This document shows, piece after piece, positions 54,920 to 64,000 of a DNA stretch of 64,000 nucleotides. A program made the translations under genes and the position numbers. Source of the stretch: Ornithodoros turicata (lineage: Eukaryota > Arthropoda > Arachnida > Ixodida > Argasidae). The stretch lies in the NCBI RefSeq assembly GCF_037126465.1, contig NC_088210.1:17013511-17077510 (forward strand), in the 5' to 3' direction. Numbering within the stretch: position 1 is the stretch's first letter; every line of letters starts with the position of its first letter. The notes beneath the pieces are model-generated. The model did not search any database. It saw nothing but the letters and a program-made list of their open reading frames with translations, and was not told the DNA's origin.

Positions 54920-55300
54920 CACTCCAGAAACAGATGGTGGTGGTGGTGGTGGTGGTGGTGGTGGTGATGGTGAAAGGGCTCGCCGTTGTCGGCCTCACAT
55001 ATGTGGGCAACGTCACGACTGACGCCCTGGGGAATGTGTGTCCTGGGCCGACTTCTAAGGGAACTGTGCCGACATATGTCTGAGAGCCAGAAACAGAACT
55101 TCACCACATAGCACGACGAAGGCCAACCACTGCACAGAATGATACCTCTATCACTCCCGATTTGTGGAAAGCGCAATGGCGTACGCCTTTTTTTGGAACT
55201 GCATACGTGTTCCAAAAAGGCGTACGCCTCCCGTTTTTAACCAATCGGGGGCAGAACGATATGTCATTCGGGATGATGGTTGGCTATAGGAGCACGCTAC
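54920..55300. mobile_element. Palindromic MITE with a SINE in its left TIR
   Basis: CACTCCAGAAACAGA, SINE 54935-55086, then CCAGAAACAGAACTTCACC resumes. Centre GGCGTACGCCTTTTTTTGGAAC / GTTCCAAAAAGGCGTACGCC. Right arm GATGATGGTTGGCTATAGG to AGCACGCTACAA, then lost. Confidence 0.85.
54935..55086 (-). mobile_element. 5'-truncated SINE, tail type 1, in MITE TIR
   Basis: (TGG)n on plus (CCA tail), GCTCGCCGTTGTCGGCCTC, CACGACTGACGCCCTGGGG, CCTGGGCCGACTTCTAAGG, TGTGCCGACATATGTCTGAG. Exact target duplication CCAGAAACAGA (54924-54934, 55087-55097). Confidence 0.92.
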
Positions 55301-55432
55301 AATCTGGAGACGCTTATCTATTTAGTTGCTTCCATCACTATACGTTTATTTATTTTTATATTTTTTTTTATTAATTAGCTTGCTCGATTTTTGTTTATTC
55401 TCCTTTTCTAACCGATATCCCTCGTTTACTCC

Positions 55433-55627
55433 GTGCTAGCGCCGCGAAGCAACGTTGGCTATGAGTGGCGTACAGACGTGGACAGATGGAGAGAGGACAG
55501 TATAGGAAACAGTGGGTAACAGGGGGTTTTTGTGCCTCCTGGGCCGACTTCTTGGGGGAACTGTGCGAACAGCCGTCTGGAAAGTCTGCCGAAAAACCCA
55601 GGGTAAAACCTCAGACAGCATAGCCTC
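55433..55627 (-). mobile_element. SINE, tail type 2, head lost
   Basis: GTGCTAGCGCCGCGAAGC, ACGTGGACAGATGGAGAG, TCCTGGGCCGACTTCTTGG, GTCTGGAAAGTCTGCCG, CCTCAGACAGCATAGCC. It stops where the tRNA-like part would begin. Confidence 0.78.
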
Positions 55628-56221
55628 CTGCGCTGACCAATTAATTCCTCCCAAGGGACAGCAGACCTCACTTTCTTGTGCTAAACAGGCTATAGAGGAA
55701 GAGCTTGCGATACATTAAAACCATATGTATATAGGGCTGCGTGCCATTCCAGTAACCGTGCTATACCTCGGGGTGTATTTCATGCTCGTGGAACTCTTAA
55801 ATACTGCCGATCTCTTCAGGTAGCTACCCATCCACCGCAGAGCTATTTTTAGAAGGTACACTCCCTTCGGGGCATGCGCGTGACTATAGCGTATATAGGC
55901 TCCTACGGTCCCATTCATATTTACAAACTTCAATCCACCGCTTCGGGGACCAAGTTTCGACGGAGCTTGATAGAATATTCTATCCAGTCCTCGTGAAGAG
56001 CCGTGTTTTGGTCGAAAGTTATTTCTATTACTATATAATGCTGGATTCGACGTTTAACAGCGGATTCCCAGGGACAGCATAGAAAAGTGTGTGCAAAGAC
56101 CCGGTTCTGCTGGTGGCAAGTTCATGTCTCGTAGTTTCGCTCGTTTTGATTGTACAGGGTGGGTGCTCTAAAAGATCAGTCACATTTTCGTGCATGACGT
56201 GATACAGAAAAACGCGCAGCG

Positions 56222-56368
56222 TGATTTTGGCAGTCCACCCATGTCGTGTCGTCGCTGGGAACGAGGCTAAGGAGCGCACGGAGACTAGTGGTTTGAGAGT
56301 AACGCGACAAGGTCTATAGATAGTACTCCAATTCTAAGATGCCATTTAGAGCACTATCTATACTACTG
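56222..56368. repeat. Duplicated segment (partner at 52467-52609)
   Basis: Same sequence order as the partner, ending GAGCACTATCTATACTACTG before a CACTCTAAAAACAGAAG end. Confidence 0.85.
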
Positions 56369-56548
56369 CACTCTAAAAACAGAAGAAAAAAAAGAAAAAA
56401 AAAACAGAACTTCACCACATAGCACGTTCTTAGCCAAACACCATCTCGAATGAGACTGTTCTGCCCCCTGATTCGTTCGAAACGGAAGGCGTACGCCTTT
56501 TTGGAACACTTATGCAGTTCCAAAAAAAGGCGTACGCCCCGCGCTTTC
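56369..56548. mobile_element. Palindromic MITE, GGCGTACGCC body, truncated
   Basis: CACTCTAAAAACAGAAG plus an A-rich insertion, ACAGAACTTCACCACATAGC, GAATGAGACTGTTCTGCCC, GGCGTACGCCTTTTTGGAAC / GTTCCAAAAAAAGGCGTACG; the right arm ends at GCGCTTTCCACATAAG. Body differs from the MITE at the same place in the 52.6-kb copy. Confidence 0.78.
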
Positions 56549-56925
56549 CACATAAGTGTCCTTACTTCCTTGACCGATACCTCGTTGACGGAAAGACATA
56601 CCGCTGCCTCAGAGTGAAGAATTTATGCCAGAGAAACCAACGAAAAAAATGTGGTTACCAAGAACTGCGTAACAAAATCAGTACGACCACGCAAGCTTTC
56701 GTCTCAATCCATCGGTATAGCGCATAGGAAATGCACGAAGACGAAAGTTTGCGTTGTCATATTTATGATTTTTTTTTGCGCCGCGCGTGGCAACCACGAT
56801 TTTTTTTCGTACGTTTCTCTGGCACAAATTATTTACCGTGTGGTAGCGGAAGCCTGTCTCTCAAGTAGATATAGCGTCACGCACGGAAATGTGTGCTATA
56901 AAATTCTTTTATAGCACCCACCCTG

Positions 56926-57152
56926 CACTGTTAAAACAGAACTTCACCACATAGCACGCTCCTAGCCAACCATCATTCCGAATGATATCATTCTGTGCAC
57001 TGATTTGTTGAAAATGGGAGGAGGCGCCTATCTAGGAATGATTATCTTGTCCCAGATAGGCGCCTCCCCCCTGTTTTGAACGAATCATGACACGGAATAT
57101 CATTCGGTATGATGGTTGGCTAGGTATGTGGTGAGGTTATGTTTTAACAGTG
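56926..57152. mobile_element. Palindromic MITE, GGCGCC/TATCTGGGACA body
   Basis: CACTGTTAAAACAGAAC to GTTATGTTTTAACAGTG; centre GGCGCCTATCTAGGA / TTGTCCCAGATAGGCGCC. The right arm has lost the GAGCGTGC block. TG on both flanks. It directly adjoins the 32-nt tandem array. Confidence 0.85.
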
Positions 57153-57160
57153 TGTATATA

Positions 57161-57628
57161 GCACTGTTTTTCATTGTATACGCCTCTGTTATTCACTGTT
57201 TTTCATTGTATATGCCACTGTTATTCACTGTTTTTCATTGTATATGCCACTGTTATTCACTGTTTTTCATTGTATACGCCTCCGTTATTCACTGTTTTTC
57301 ACTGTATATGCCACTGTTATTCACTGTTTTTCATTGCATATGCCACTGTTATTCACTGTTTTTCATTGCGTATGCCGCTGTTATTCACTGTTTTTCATTG
57401 CATATGCCACTCTGTTATTCACTGTTTTTCGTTGTATATGCCACAGTTATTCACTGTTTTTCATTGCATATGCCACTGTTATTCACTGTTTTTCATTGTA
57501 TATGCCACTGTTATTCACTTTTTTCATTGTATATGCCACTGTTATTCACTGTGTTTCATTGCATATGCCACTGTTATTCACTGTTTTGCATTGTATATGC
57601 TACTGCTATTCACTTTTTGTTTTCATTG
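57161..57628. repeat. 32-nt minisatellite, about 14 units
   Basis: Unit made of TTCACTGTTTTTCATTG and TATATGCCACTGTTA, repeating every 32 nt with substitutions (TATACGCCTC, CATATGCCAC, CGTATGCCGC) and two units of 30 or 34 nt. Since 32 is not a multiple of 3 and the unit has no stop in any plus frame, all three plus frames are open for about 450 nt and give 32-residue repeats. The 224-codon frame that results is not evidence for a gene. Confidence 0.93.
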
Positions 57629-57639
57629 TACATACCATC

Positions 57640-59810
57640 AGATCAATGTAATAAATTTCCTTTATATATTATGTGGTTATACTGCGGGAAGTCAATGTGG
57701 CCATATACGTATAAGTGGGGGCCTACGCCTCCATATTTTTCTATAGTCATTATCATCATCAGTATCACCATCATGTGGACGATATACTGACCACACTGAC
57801 ATTCTATCTATAGGACTCCTGAGGCACTTCCCTTCATATCTACGACATAATAGTTCGTCTATCACTTGCTCTTCCTCCATACGGTATGCTGCTCAGTTCA
57901 GATCGACTAAAAAGTAACGTTCTCATTTAATTTATCGTATCGTTAATTTGCTATTTATTATTTTTCTTCTTCTTCTTCTTTTTTTTTTGTGTGCGGGGTT
58001 GGGGCAGGTCCGACTTCACGTTCTCGGCATAACGCAGCGTTGTCTAACGCCAGAAAGCGGACCCTTCAAACGTAAACACCTCGCTGCAATTCACGTTATT
58101 TGCGCTTGTACTACAGTGTAAATAATGCGTATTGTGCTTTATCTTGTGTGCATACCATGCTGGAAGCTTAGAGTCAACGCTTATTCATGCACGGTTGCCG
58201 CCCTCTTTTCCATGCATGCCTTGCTGTTTCGCTTTTTCTGACGTTCTTCTTCAATATCTGGTCACGTTCGTTACAGGTATTTAGAGTGCTCAATATTTTA
58301 TTGACTGCTCCGCACAGCGCAAGAGAAAAACCAGGAGGAAACGGCTCCCACATGCGAACTTCCTCCGATGGATGTCGCTTTGGTTATAAGTTCTTTCTCT
58401 TGCTCCGTTCGTGGCGGAAACAGTTCCTCCACTTCAGTCATTGGATCGCGGCTTCCGTTCTACGTGCTCTGCTTGCAAAATAGTTTTCTGTCGCTATCGA
58501 ACATAGAACTTTGTGGAGAAACTTGTGTTCTACGAACGTGGACTTCATTTCTGTCTCATTATAGGAAAAAAGCGCGCAATGCGTTGACCGCTGACTTTAA
58601 GTGGTACATTGCTGGCCAGGTGCCTACTAGCCAGGTCCAGACCAGGTGCTTTAAGTGGCCTGGCGCTGGGGTGCATTGGGTAGAACAAAGGGAAATTGGG
58701 AGAAGTTTATGGAAGCAAGCGTGACGGGGAAGCGACTGCTACACTCCGTTGCAAGAACATGCTGTTATAGCGGCAGTGGTCATGATGGTGGTGGGGATTT
58801 TGTACTCGCCTGCCGAAAGTGGGACTGAACTTTACTAAAACATCAATTTGGGCCTGTTGGTAAAATTCCTTGACGACAAAAGCGCTAAAAAGACGAACAC
58901 AGACGACACCACAGAGCACTCCAATTTTACCACATCTGTCGTATACACTGTCGCTTATCTTCCTGCGGGCTCGATGGACCTTTTACCGAGTAAGCATATG
59001 GGCATGCTCAGCCGCCCGCAGGCAGCTGCCATGTCATTTTGGTGTAGGTAATCGGTGTCATCGTTGCACGGACGTTTGAGGCCGACACTTGACGACGCTT
59101 TCTACTCGTAATCAGTACAATACGCTTTCACTCTTACCGCATTCTTTTTGCGGTCTTCTCTCGCTACTTTCCAAAGCGAAAAGCGCCCCTCGCTCATTTG
59201 GGGTTAAAATACGACGTTTTGCATTTCCACGCCAGGGGCGACACGTACATGGAAATGGTCCATTTCGTGAAGATCCTGTCCCGTACGTCGCGTCGCCGAA
59301 AACCCTTCTCTCCCTTGGCGCGAGATGAAGCGAAGAAACGAGGAGAAGGCGCGCGATGCGGATTGGTCATTTCGGAGAGTCACGTTGGCTGTGACGTTGG
59401 CATCACGTGCCTCAGAGAAAAACGTGGCAGCGGCGTTTGCCGCTTCGCAATCGCATGTCATAGCATGTGAAGAGCTGCGCCGCGCGCGTACCGGCCTCTC
59501 ATCGTCCACGGCAGCAGCTGGGACGGTGTTGCGCGTGTATGCGGACGTAAACTTCGGCATTACGGGCCATCCTATATGAAGTGCACGTACGGAGGACGAT
59601 CATGCTGCGTACTACAATCGACCGGGCGAACTATGTACGTAGCGACAGGCGAGCTCAAATGAACAGGCTGTCGTTTATTTGATGCCACCGTAACTTGTGT
59701 TGTTCGTGTTTATCCTTGTTTTATCACTCATTCCTGTCTTTCGAACTGATCGAGTTAAAAGGGACGAGGGGAATACGGCGCGGCAGGCAAACTTGCTCTC
59801 TGAGGCAGAC
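57640..59810. other. No supported gene
   Basis: 57960-57990 holds a CTT/T run. 58830-58920 (plus GTTGGTAAAATTCCTTGACG, AAAAGCGCTAAAAAGACGAAC) looks like a LINE-type 3' scrap, low confidence. 59150-59560 is GC/CpG-richer with open frames of 84 and 118 codons on opposite strands and no recognised domain. Confidence 0.4.
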
Positions 59811-59814
59811 ATGT

Positions 59815-60525
59815 ACAAGATACTCAAAAATGTATTTAAGATAAGATAATAAATACTAACGTTAGAATGTAATTAAGATAGAGTATAAATACATGAAAAT
59901 TAATGTAATTAAGATAGAGTACAAAATACTCCAAAAAGTATTTGAAATACAATTAAGATACTATTTATCCTTGAACGCAAAAAGTCACCGGTCAATGCGG
60001 CAAGTCGCCGCTACATGACATGAATAACCTAAACCCCGCGCACTACGCTAACCGCCGCTGTGTGATAGAACTCGTTTAAACACAAGTCCCAAAAAGATGA
60101 CAAAGAGACACCACATAACGCCACTAAGTATATGTGACCCTGAACAAAGCAAACTTCTAGCATGTCTCTGCTCGGCGATGTCAGAATTCGGCATCACCAG
60201 GTCAGGGCACACATAATAGAATCCTGACTGGCCAAGGATTAGTACACACGGGGCAAGATCTCTAAATGGGGACTTCCAAGAAGGGCCAATGTCCGGGTCA
60301 AGTCCGAGGGACTCAGGAAATTTCCACTGAACAAGCAAGATAATGGAAAGACGAGACACAGAAAGTCTGAGAGGGAGATCCAAAATATGTAATTAGAGTA
60401 GTGAGTACAAAATACCGTAAAATGTATTTTAAATGGAGTACAAATACACAAAACAAAAAATATTGAGTAGAGTACCGAAATACCGCAAATTGTATTTTAA
60501 ATACAATACTCCAAATACGCACCAG
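59815..60525. repeat. Paired AAATAC/GTATTT-rich repeat blocks
   Basis: 59818-59955 (AAGATACTCAAAAATGTATT, GTAATTAAGATAGAGTA twice, CTCCAAAAAGTATTTGAAATAC) and 60385-60515 (AAAATACCGTAAAATGTATT, AAATGGAGTACAAATAC, TTTTAAATACAATACTCC) are alike. They flank a GC-balanced 420-bp segment, as if one element carries that segment. Related scraps are at 37.8-38.4 kb. Confidence 0.55.
60048..60383 (-). CDS. Possible ORF of unknown function inside a repeat
   Basis: A 111-codon frame lying between the two AAATAC-rich blocks. Contains FPESLGLDPDIGPSWKSPF, YYVCPDLVMPNSDIAEQRH and a hydrophobic stretch SGVMWCLFVIFLGLVF that could span a membrane. I do not recognise it. It could be a captured exon or repeat-borne ORF; no start context or splice evidence. 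Confidence 0.2.
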   Translation of the reverse strand: MDLPLRLSVSRLSIILLVQWKFPESLGLDPDIGPSWKSPFRDLAPCVLILGQSGFYYVCPDLVMPNSDIAEQRHARSLLCSGSHILSGVMWCLFVIFLGLVFKRVLSHSGG

Positions 60526-60968
60526 TCTGCTCTGAGGCTATACCTTGCATTACTGCCAGTTCGATCTGCGGATTTCTTTTTCATTGAAAGTGCTCGCCTT
60601 TAAGCGTGCCTCCATCTAAAACTTTTTTTTAAATCGGTCGTTAAACTTTGTGGATGACGTATGATGGATGGGGAAACGAATGGTTCTAAAAAAGTGAAGG
60701 AAAAAGAAAACCGTAATAGTTGTTGCCCGGCACAGCTGCAGACGGATATTCTTTCAGATCGAGGGAAGAGTATATAGCTGGAAGACCCGGGAGAAAGTTC
60801 TCACCCATACCATGGCATACACTTGAGATGAACGTCTCGTAAACATTTTTTTTTTCACATACCCTAGAAATAGACGATTCTAAGTGCATCAAATGTAAAA
60901 ATGTATGCATCAAAAGAAGAAAATTAAATGAGACTGCGTGAAAGGATATCTGCCCCCTTAAAATAAAG

Positions 60969-61153
60969 GTGGTGGTGACGGTGACGGTGACGGTGAAAGG
61001 GCTTGCCGTTGTCGGCCGCACGTATGTGGGCAACGTCACGACTGACGCCCTGGGGAAATGTGCGTCCTGGGCCGACTTCTAGGGGAACTGTGCCGACATA
61101 TGTCTGAAAGCGTCTGAGGAAAACCCAGGAAAAACCCCAGACAGCACAGCCGG
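60969..61153 (-). mobile_element. SINE, tail type 1, head lost, in MITE TIR
   Basis: GGTGGTGACGGTGACGGTG (tail complement), GCTTGCCGTTGTCGGCC, CACGACTGACGCCCTGGGG, CCTGGGCCGACTTCTAGGG, AAACCCAGGAAAAACCCC, CAGACAGCACAGCCGG. Exact 14-bp target duplication CCCTTAAAATAAAG (60955-60968, 61154-61167). Confidence 0.9.
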
Positions 61154-61325
61154 CCCTTAAAATAAAGCTTCACCGCATAACACACTCTTAGCCAACCATC
61201 ATCCCGATTTCCGAATTGACATCGTGCTCTCTCCTGATTTGTTGAGAAGCGCGGGCGCATGATTCTTGTGACGCTGATGCAGTTATGCTAATTGTCATAA
61301 AAAATCATTTAGCTACAAAAGTGTC
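61154..61325. mobile_element. MITE left arm after SINE, truncated
   Basis: CCTTAAAATAAAGCTTCACCG, CACTCTTAGCCAACCATC, CATCGTGCTCTCTCCTGA, then TGATGCAGTTATGC at the loop and TGTCATAAAAAATC; right arm lost. A further decayed copy (CACTCTTAAAACTTAACC to GCGTCACAAAAGG) follows at 61328-61470. Confidence 0.65.
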
Positions 61326-61506
61326 ACTCACTCTTAAAACTTAACCTCAACACAAGACATGCTGAAGGCCAAATATTGCGCATTGTGCGCGTATTATCAC
61401 TGCAGTGTGGAAAGTGCAGGGCGTACGCTTTTTTCTGAAAATTAACGGAGCTGCATAAGCGTCACAAAAGGCAACAAACGTAAGTATACTTGTCGTCTGC
61501 CTGTAT

Positions 61507-61539
61507 TATGGTGAGCTAGAAGGACTCTAGCTCACCATA
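61507..61539. repeat. 33-bp perfect hairpin with direct-repeat flanks
   Basis: TATGGTGAGCTAGA, AGGAC, TCTAGCTCACCATA, flanked by exact CCTGTAT (61500-61506, 61540-61546). It has the form of a transposed unit with a 7-bp duplication. Confidence 0.75.
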
Positions 61540-61814
61540 CCTGTATGACAGGAATACACTTCTTCTTCATGGCTAACTTCTTCTTCTTCTTCCTCTAAAA
61601 AAAAAAAAAAATGGCCGCGATGACCACGTACCGCGGCCTACCCACGCGCTCATTTACTTTAATCCCAATTGCAATGGGCATCGTCGGGTGTCGGCGGGAA
61701 GGGAGCGCGTCTCCGGTTCCGGTTTGCTAAAAGTGTACGTGCCTGCGGTCTCTCCGGATACGGTCGGTTCGAATTCACCGTCTTTATTAACGGGAGCTGC
61801 CAGGTCCGGTTTCC

Positions 61815-62125
61815 TCAACTTCTACGATACGTTCTAGTTCAGCTTACCTAAGTACTTTTGTACGAGCGGTGGATGTCCCACGGAAGACGTTTCATTCTAA
61901 AGTTGGTCATCATAATCATTCTACGCGTTTTCATATTGGAGCTGTTGCTGTCGTCTGCTACGGTAGCCGTACGTCCGCTTCTGCGCGTTCAAAATTCAAA
62001 TTTCCACTGTCCAATCATGATGTATAGATCTCGCGGGCCGATGAGCATAGCGCCTCTAGCGGATCGCGCGGACAAGCTCCTCATAGCGGTTGCTGATTAT
62101 AACATGGCCGTTATAATCCAGTAGG
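61815..62125. mobile_element. C-family hAT-like element, 5'-truncated (copy C3)
   Basis: TTCAGCTTACCTAAGTAC, GCGGTGGATGTCCCACGG, GTCGTCTGCTACGGTAGCC, CCACTGTCCAATCATGATG, CGCCTCTAGCGGATCGCG, ATTATAACATGGCCGTTATAATCCAGTAGGTCGTG (given as ATTATAACATGGCCG and TTATAATCCAGTAGGTCGTG). The right TIR is nearly intact; the left end is missing. Confidence 0.78.
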
Positions 62126-62754
62126 TCGTGGCTAAAACTATCTAATAACGAAACGCTCGTTCCGTGCAGGTCCGGCATCGGGACAGCTCATTATAGAAAG
62201 GCAGTGGATGATGGAACCCTCACACTGCACGGTGGTATAGCGGCAATGGAATAGTTCGCTTTTTGCAGCGGAACCATAACGGATAATGTTTAATTAAAGG
62301 AACGCCGGAACAATACGTGAAGCACATCGTTTCATCCCACGGCTCTCTGCGAAGTCTCCGCGTTCGTACACCCGACAGTGTAGCATTTAATTTTCTCGTC
62401 GACGTGTACCTGCATTGTTCAGTGAGCGAGGACGAATGATTCCTTTCTAATCGACAGACACCATTCGTGCGTTCATGCTCGTGCGTTCCGCGAGTCTGAA
62501 TTCTTGTTCAGCGATGGCGTCTTGCGAGCTTTTATTTTTTGGCATTCCGGGATGCAAACAATGGGCCGGGAAAAGAAGGAGGGTTTTTAATTAAAATGGC
62601 GCGTGTGCAAAGGAGGCGGAAAATAGTTAGGTGAGACGGAAGACAAGTTAGTTGGCGCGCCGTTTGCTTCGAGTTTATTTCTAAAAGTTTGTTTTCGATT
62701 AAGGCATCTGCGTGTACTCTCTTAAAACAAAACTTCGTTGCAAAAATAACCACC

Positions 62755-62960
62755 ATCCTCCACTCTTAAAACAGAAGTTCACAGCATAGCACGCACTTGG
62801 CCAACCACCATCCTTTTGTGACACTTACGCGGTTGTGTTGATTGTGCCAAAAAGGCCTACTTTCCTCGCTTTCCACAAATCAAGCGTGATAACCGGACAT
62901 TCATTGATTCGTTATCAATCTTGATTTGTGGAAAACGTTGGGCGTGCTTTTAATGCGTAG
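62755..62960. mobile_element. Decayed palindromic MITE
   Basis: CCACTCTTAAAACAGAAG, CACAGCATAGCACGC, TTTTGTGACACTTACGCGG, TTGTGCCAAAAAGG, CACAAATCAAGCGTGATAAC, then an inverted GTTATCAATCTTGATTTGTG. An isolated end (CTCTTAAAACAAAACTTCG) precedes at 62716. Confidence 0.6.
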
Positions 62961-62999
62961 CATCAGGAGCGCCAAAGTGGAAAAAGCTGTATGCATGTA

Positions 63000-63207
63000 C
63001 ACTCTTAAAAATGAACTTCACCGCATAGCACGCTCCTAGCCAACCATTATCTCGAATGATATCGTTATCTGCCCTGATTTGCTGAAAACACGGGGCGTAC
63101 GCCTTTTCTGTGACAATTATGAACAGCATAAGTGTCACAGAAATGGTTTTCCACAAATCAGTTCCCCCGTTTTCAGTTCCTCCGTTTTCAACAAATCAGG
63201 GCAGAGG
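63000..63207. mobile_element. Palindromic MITE, right end truncated
   Basis: CACTCTTAAAAATGAACTTC after TA, GATATCGTTATCTGCCCTGA, GGGGCGTACGCC, CTGTGACAATTATGAACAGC, GTGTCACAGAAATGG, then duplicated GTTTTC/CAACAAATCAGGGCAG pieces. Cut by the AT satellite. Confidence 0.75.
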
Positions 63208-63209
63208 TA

Positions 63210-63610
63210 CAAGTGGAGATGTAAAGGCGGGATAAGAGGGTAAATGTAAATGAAGGTAAATGATATGAAATTCAAGTAGTTGAAGGTAATTAAAAGTAAG
63301 AGGTAAGAGTAATTAGAGGTAATTAAAGCAAGAAAGTTGAGCTTAAAGGTAATGAATGTAAGATATATGTAATTAAGAGAAAGATTAAATGAAATTAAAG
63401 ATTATCAAAGGGAGCCGCAGGTTACCGGAGGTAATTAAATGTAATATACGTCAATTAAAAGAAAATCGAGAGTAATTAAAGCAAGTAACCTAATTAAAGG
63501 GAATTAAATGTAATTCAAGATTACCTCAGGTAACCTGCAGTCACCTTCGATAATTAAAGGGTGATTGAAAGTAATTGAGCCTAATTAAAGGGTAATTATA
63601 CGAACTTACA
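63210..63610. repeat. AATTAAAGGTAAT-type AT satellite
   Basis: About 400 bp of short degenerate units: GTAAATGAAGGTAAATG, GTAATTAAAAGTAAG, GTAATTAGAGGTAATTAAAG, AGATTACCTCAGGTAACC. Roughly 10-15-nt periodicity around G(T)AATTAAAG. Confidence 0.8.
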
Positions 63611-63711
63611 TATAGTAATTTAAAGTGTCGAACCGGAAGTCAAGTATAGACCGGGAAAGGCGCTTAATGCTAACGCATTCTTCTCGCATTTACCGCTAAA
63701 TCGCCACTGAA

Positions 63712-63812
63712 TTGTTTGTGACAAATATAATAACTGCAATTATGTCAGAAAAAAGGCGTACGCTTCCTGGTTTCAACAAATCTGGAGAGAGAAGGATATA
63801 TAAAGAGTAGTC
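63712..63812. mobile_element. Right half of a GGCGTACGCC MITE
   Basis: TTGTGACAAATATAATAACTGC, TGTCAGAAAAAAGGCGTACG, TTTCAACAAATCTGGAGAG, then decays. Confidence 0.6.
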
Positions 63813-64000
63813 AGCGTGATATCAGAACGCACAGACGTTAAACAAACTCCCACGGACGCCACCTATGTCCGCGCAGGTCGTCGTGCCAAGCATAGAAGTC
63901 GCGCGGAGCTATTTTCAACAGCAACAAATATATGTTGATGACGTTATGCAGTGTCTCACCGCTATTTCGAGCCGTAAAAAACTGCACGCAGGCAAAGTGT

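Larger units (their letters stand above)
56155..56925. mobile_element. TIR element CAGGGTGGGTGCTCT, filled with nested repeats
   Basis: CAGGGTGGGTGCTCTAAAAG after TA is mirrored at 56907-56925 by TTTTATAGCACCCACCCTG. Between lie the duplicated segment (56222-56368), a truncated MITE (56369-56548) and unique sequence; TIR about 20 bp. Confidence 0.7.

Noticed and set aside
57116..57790. 224-codon plus-strand ORF
   Set aside because: It runs through the 32-nt tandem repeat, which is free of stops in all three plus frames; no start context, splice signals or domain.
59204..59579. Opposed 118- and 84-codon ORFs in a GC-richer block, possibly a first exon of CaMKK
   Set aside because: No in-phase donor (two bases of a codon before GT) that would join to 11678 could be singled out, and no motif supports either strand.

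Overview
This is a eukaryotic, very repeat-rich, intron-type region, most likely from a tick (Acari: Ixodida). I infer this from tRNA-derived SINEs and dense palindromic miniature transposons of the kind I associate with tick genomes. No bacterial, viral or organellar gene is visible. Genus is not resolved from sequence alone.

The only gene I can support is a calcium/calmodulin-dependent protein kinase kinase (CaMKK, closest in motif content to CAMKK2). It lies on the minus strand at the left end. Five exons run 11358-11678, 3965-4334, 2256-2309, 2085-2136 and 1230-1351. Splice signals and phases fit at every junction. They encode a low-complexity N-terminus, the conserved pre-kinase SP-rich motif, the glycine loop, the catalytic lysine, the CaMKK-specific Arg/Pro insert and helix C. 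The remaining kinase exons lie left of the window. The 5' exon(s) lie somewhere to the right and were not found.

Everything else is a mosaic of mobile DNA. (1) More than 30 complete, half or decayed copies of palindromic MITEs share CACTCT/CACTGT ends and TA target duplications. Their bodies are of several different kinds: a GGCGTACGCC hairpin, a GGCGCC-TATCTGGGACA hairpin, ACACC-rich palindromes and TTACTCC-rich bodies. (2) A second TIR family (called B here) carries GTCGTCTGCTA hairpins. In two copies it is the host of a third family (C) with 8-bp target duplications of hAT type. (3) tRNA-derived SINEs of two tail types are present; three of them sit at the same few bases of the CACTCT MITE end. 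(4) Smaller items include 53-bp and 33-bp hairpin insertions, pogo/Tigger-like ends, a 1-kb foldback element and a tRNA-like module clamped by an outer stem. (5) Tandem arrays include a 14-nt unit x12, a 32-nt unit x about 14, a roughly 180-nt unit x3, AC/GCAC repeats and an AATTAAAG-type AT satellite.

Many insertions are nested, so relative ages can be read directly: SINE into C into B at 33 kb, C into B inside a CaMKK intron at 3 kb, SINE into MITE at 27, 55 and 61 kb, and MITE into MITE at 7.2 kb. No intact transposase or reverse transcriptase ORF was seen, so all families look non-autonomous here.
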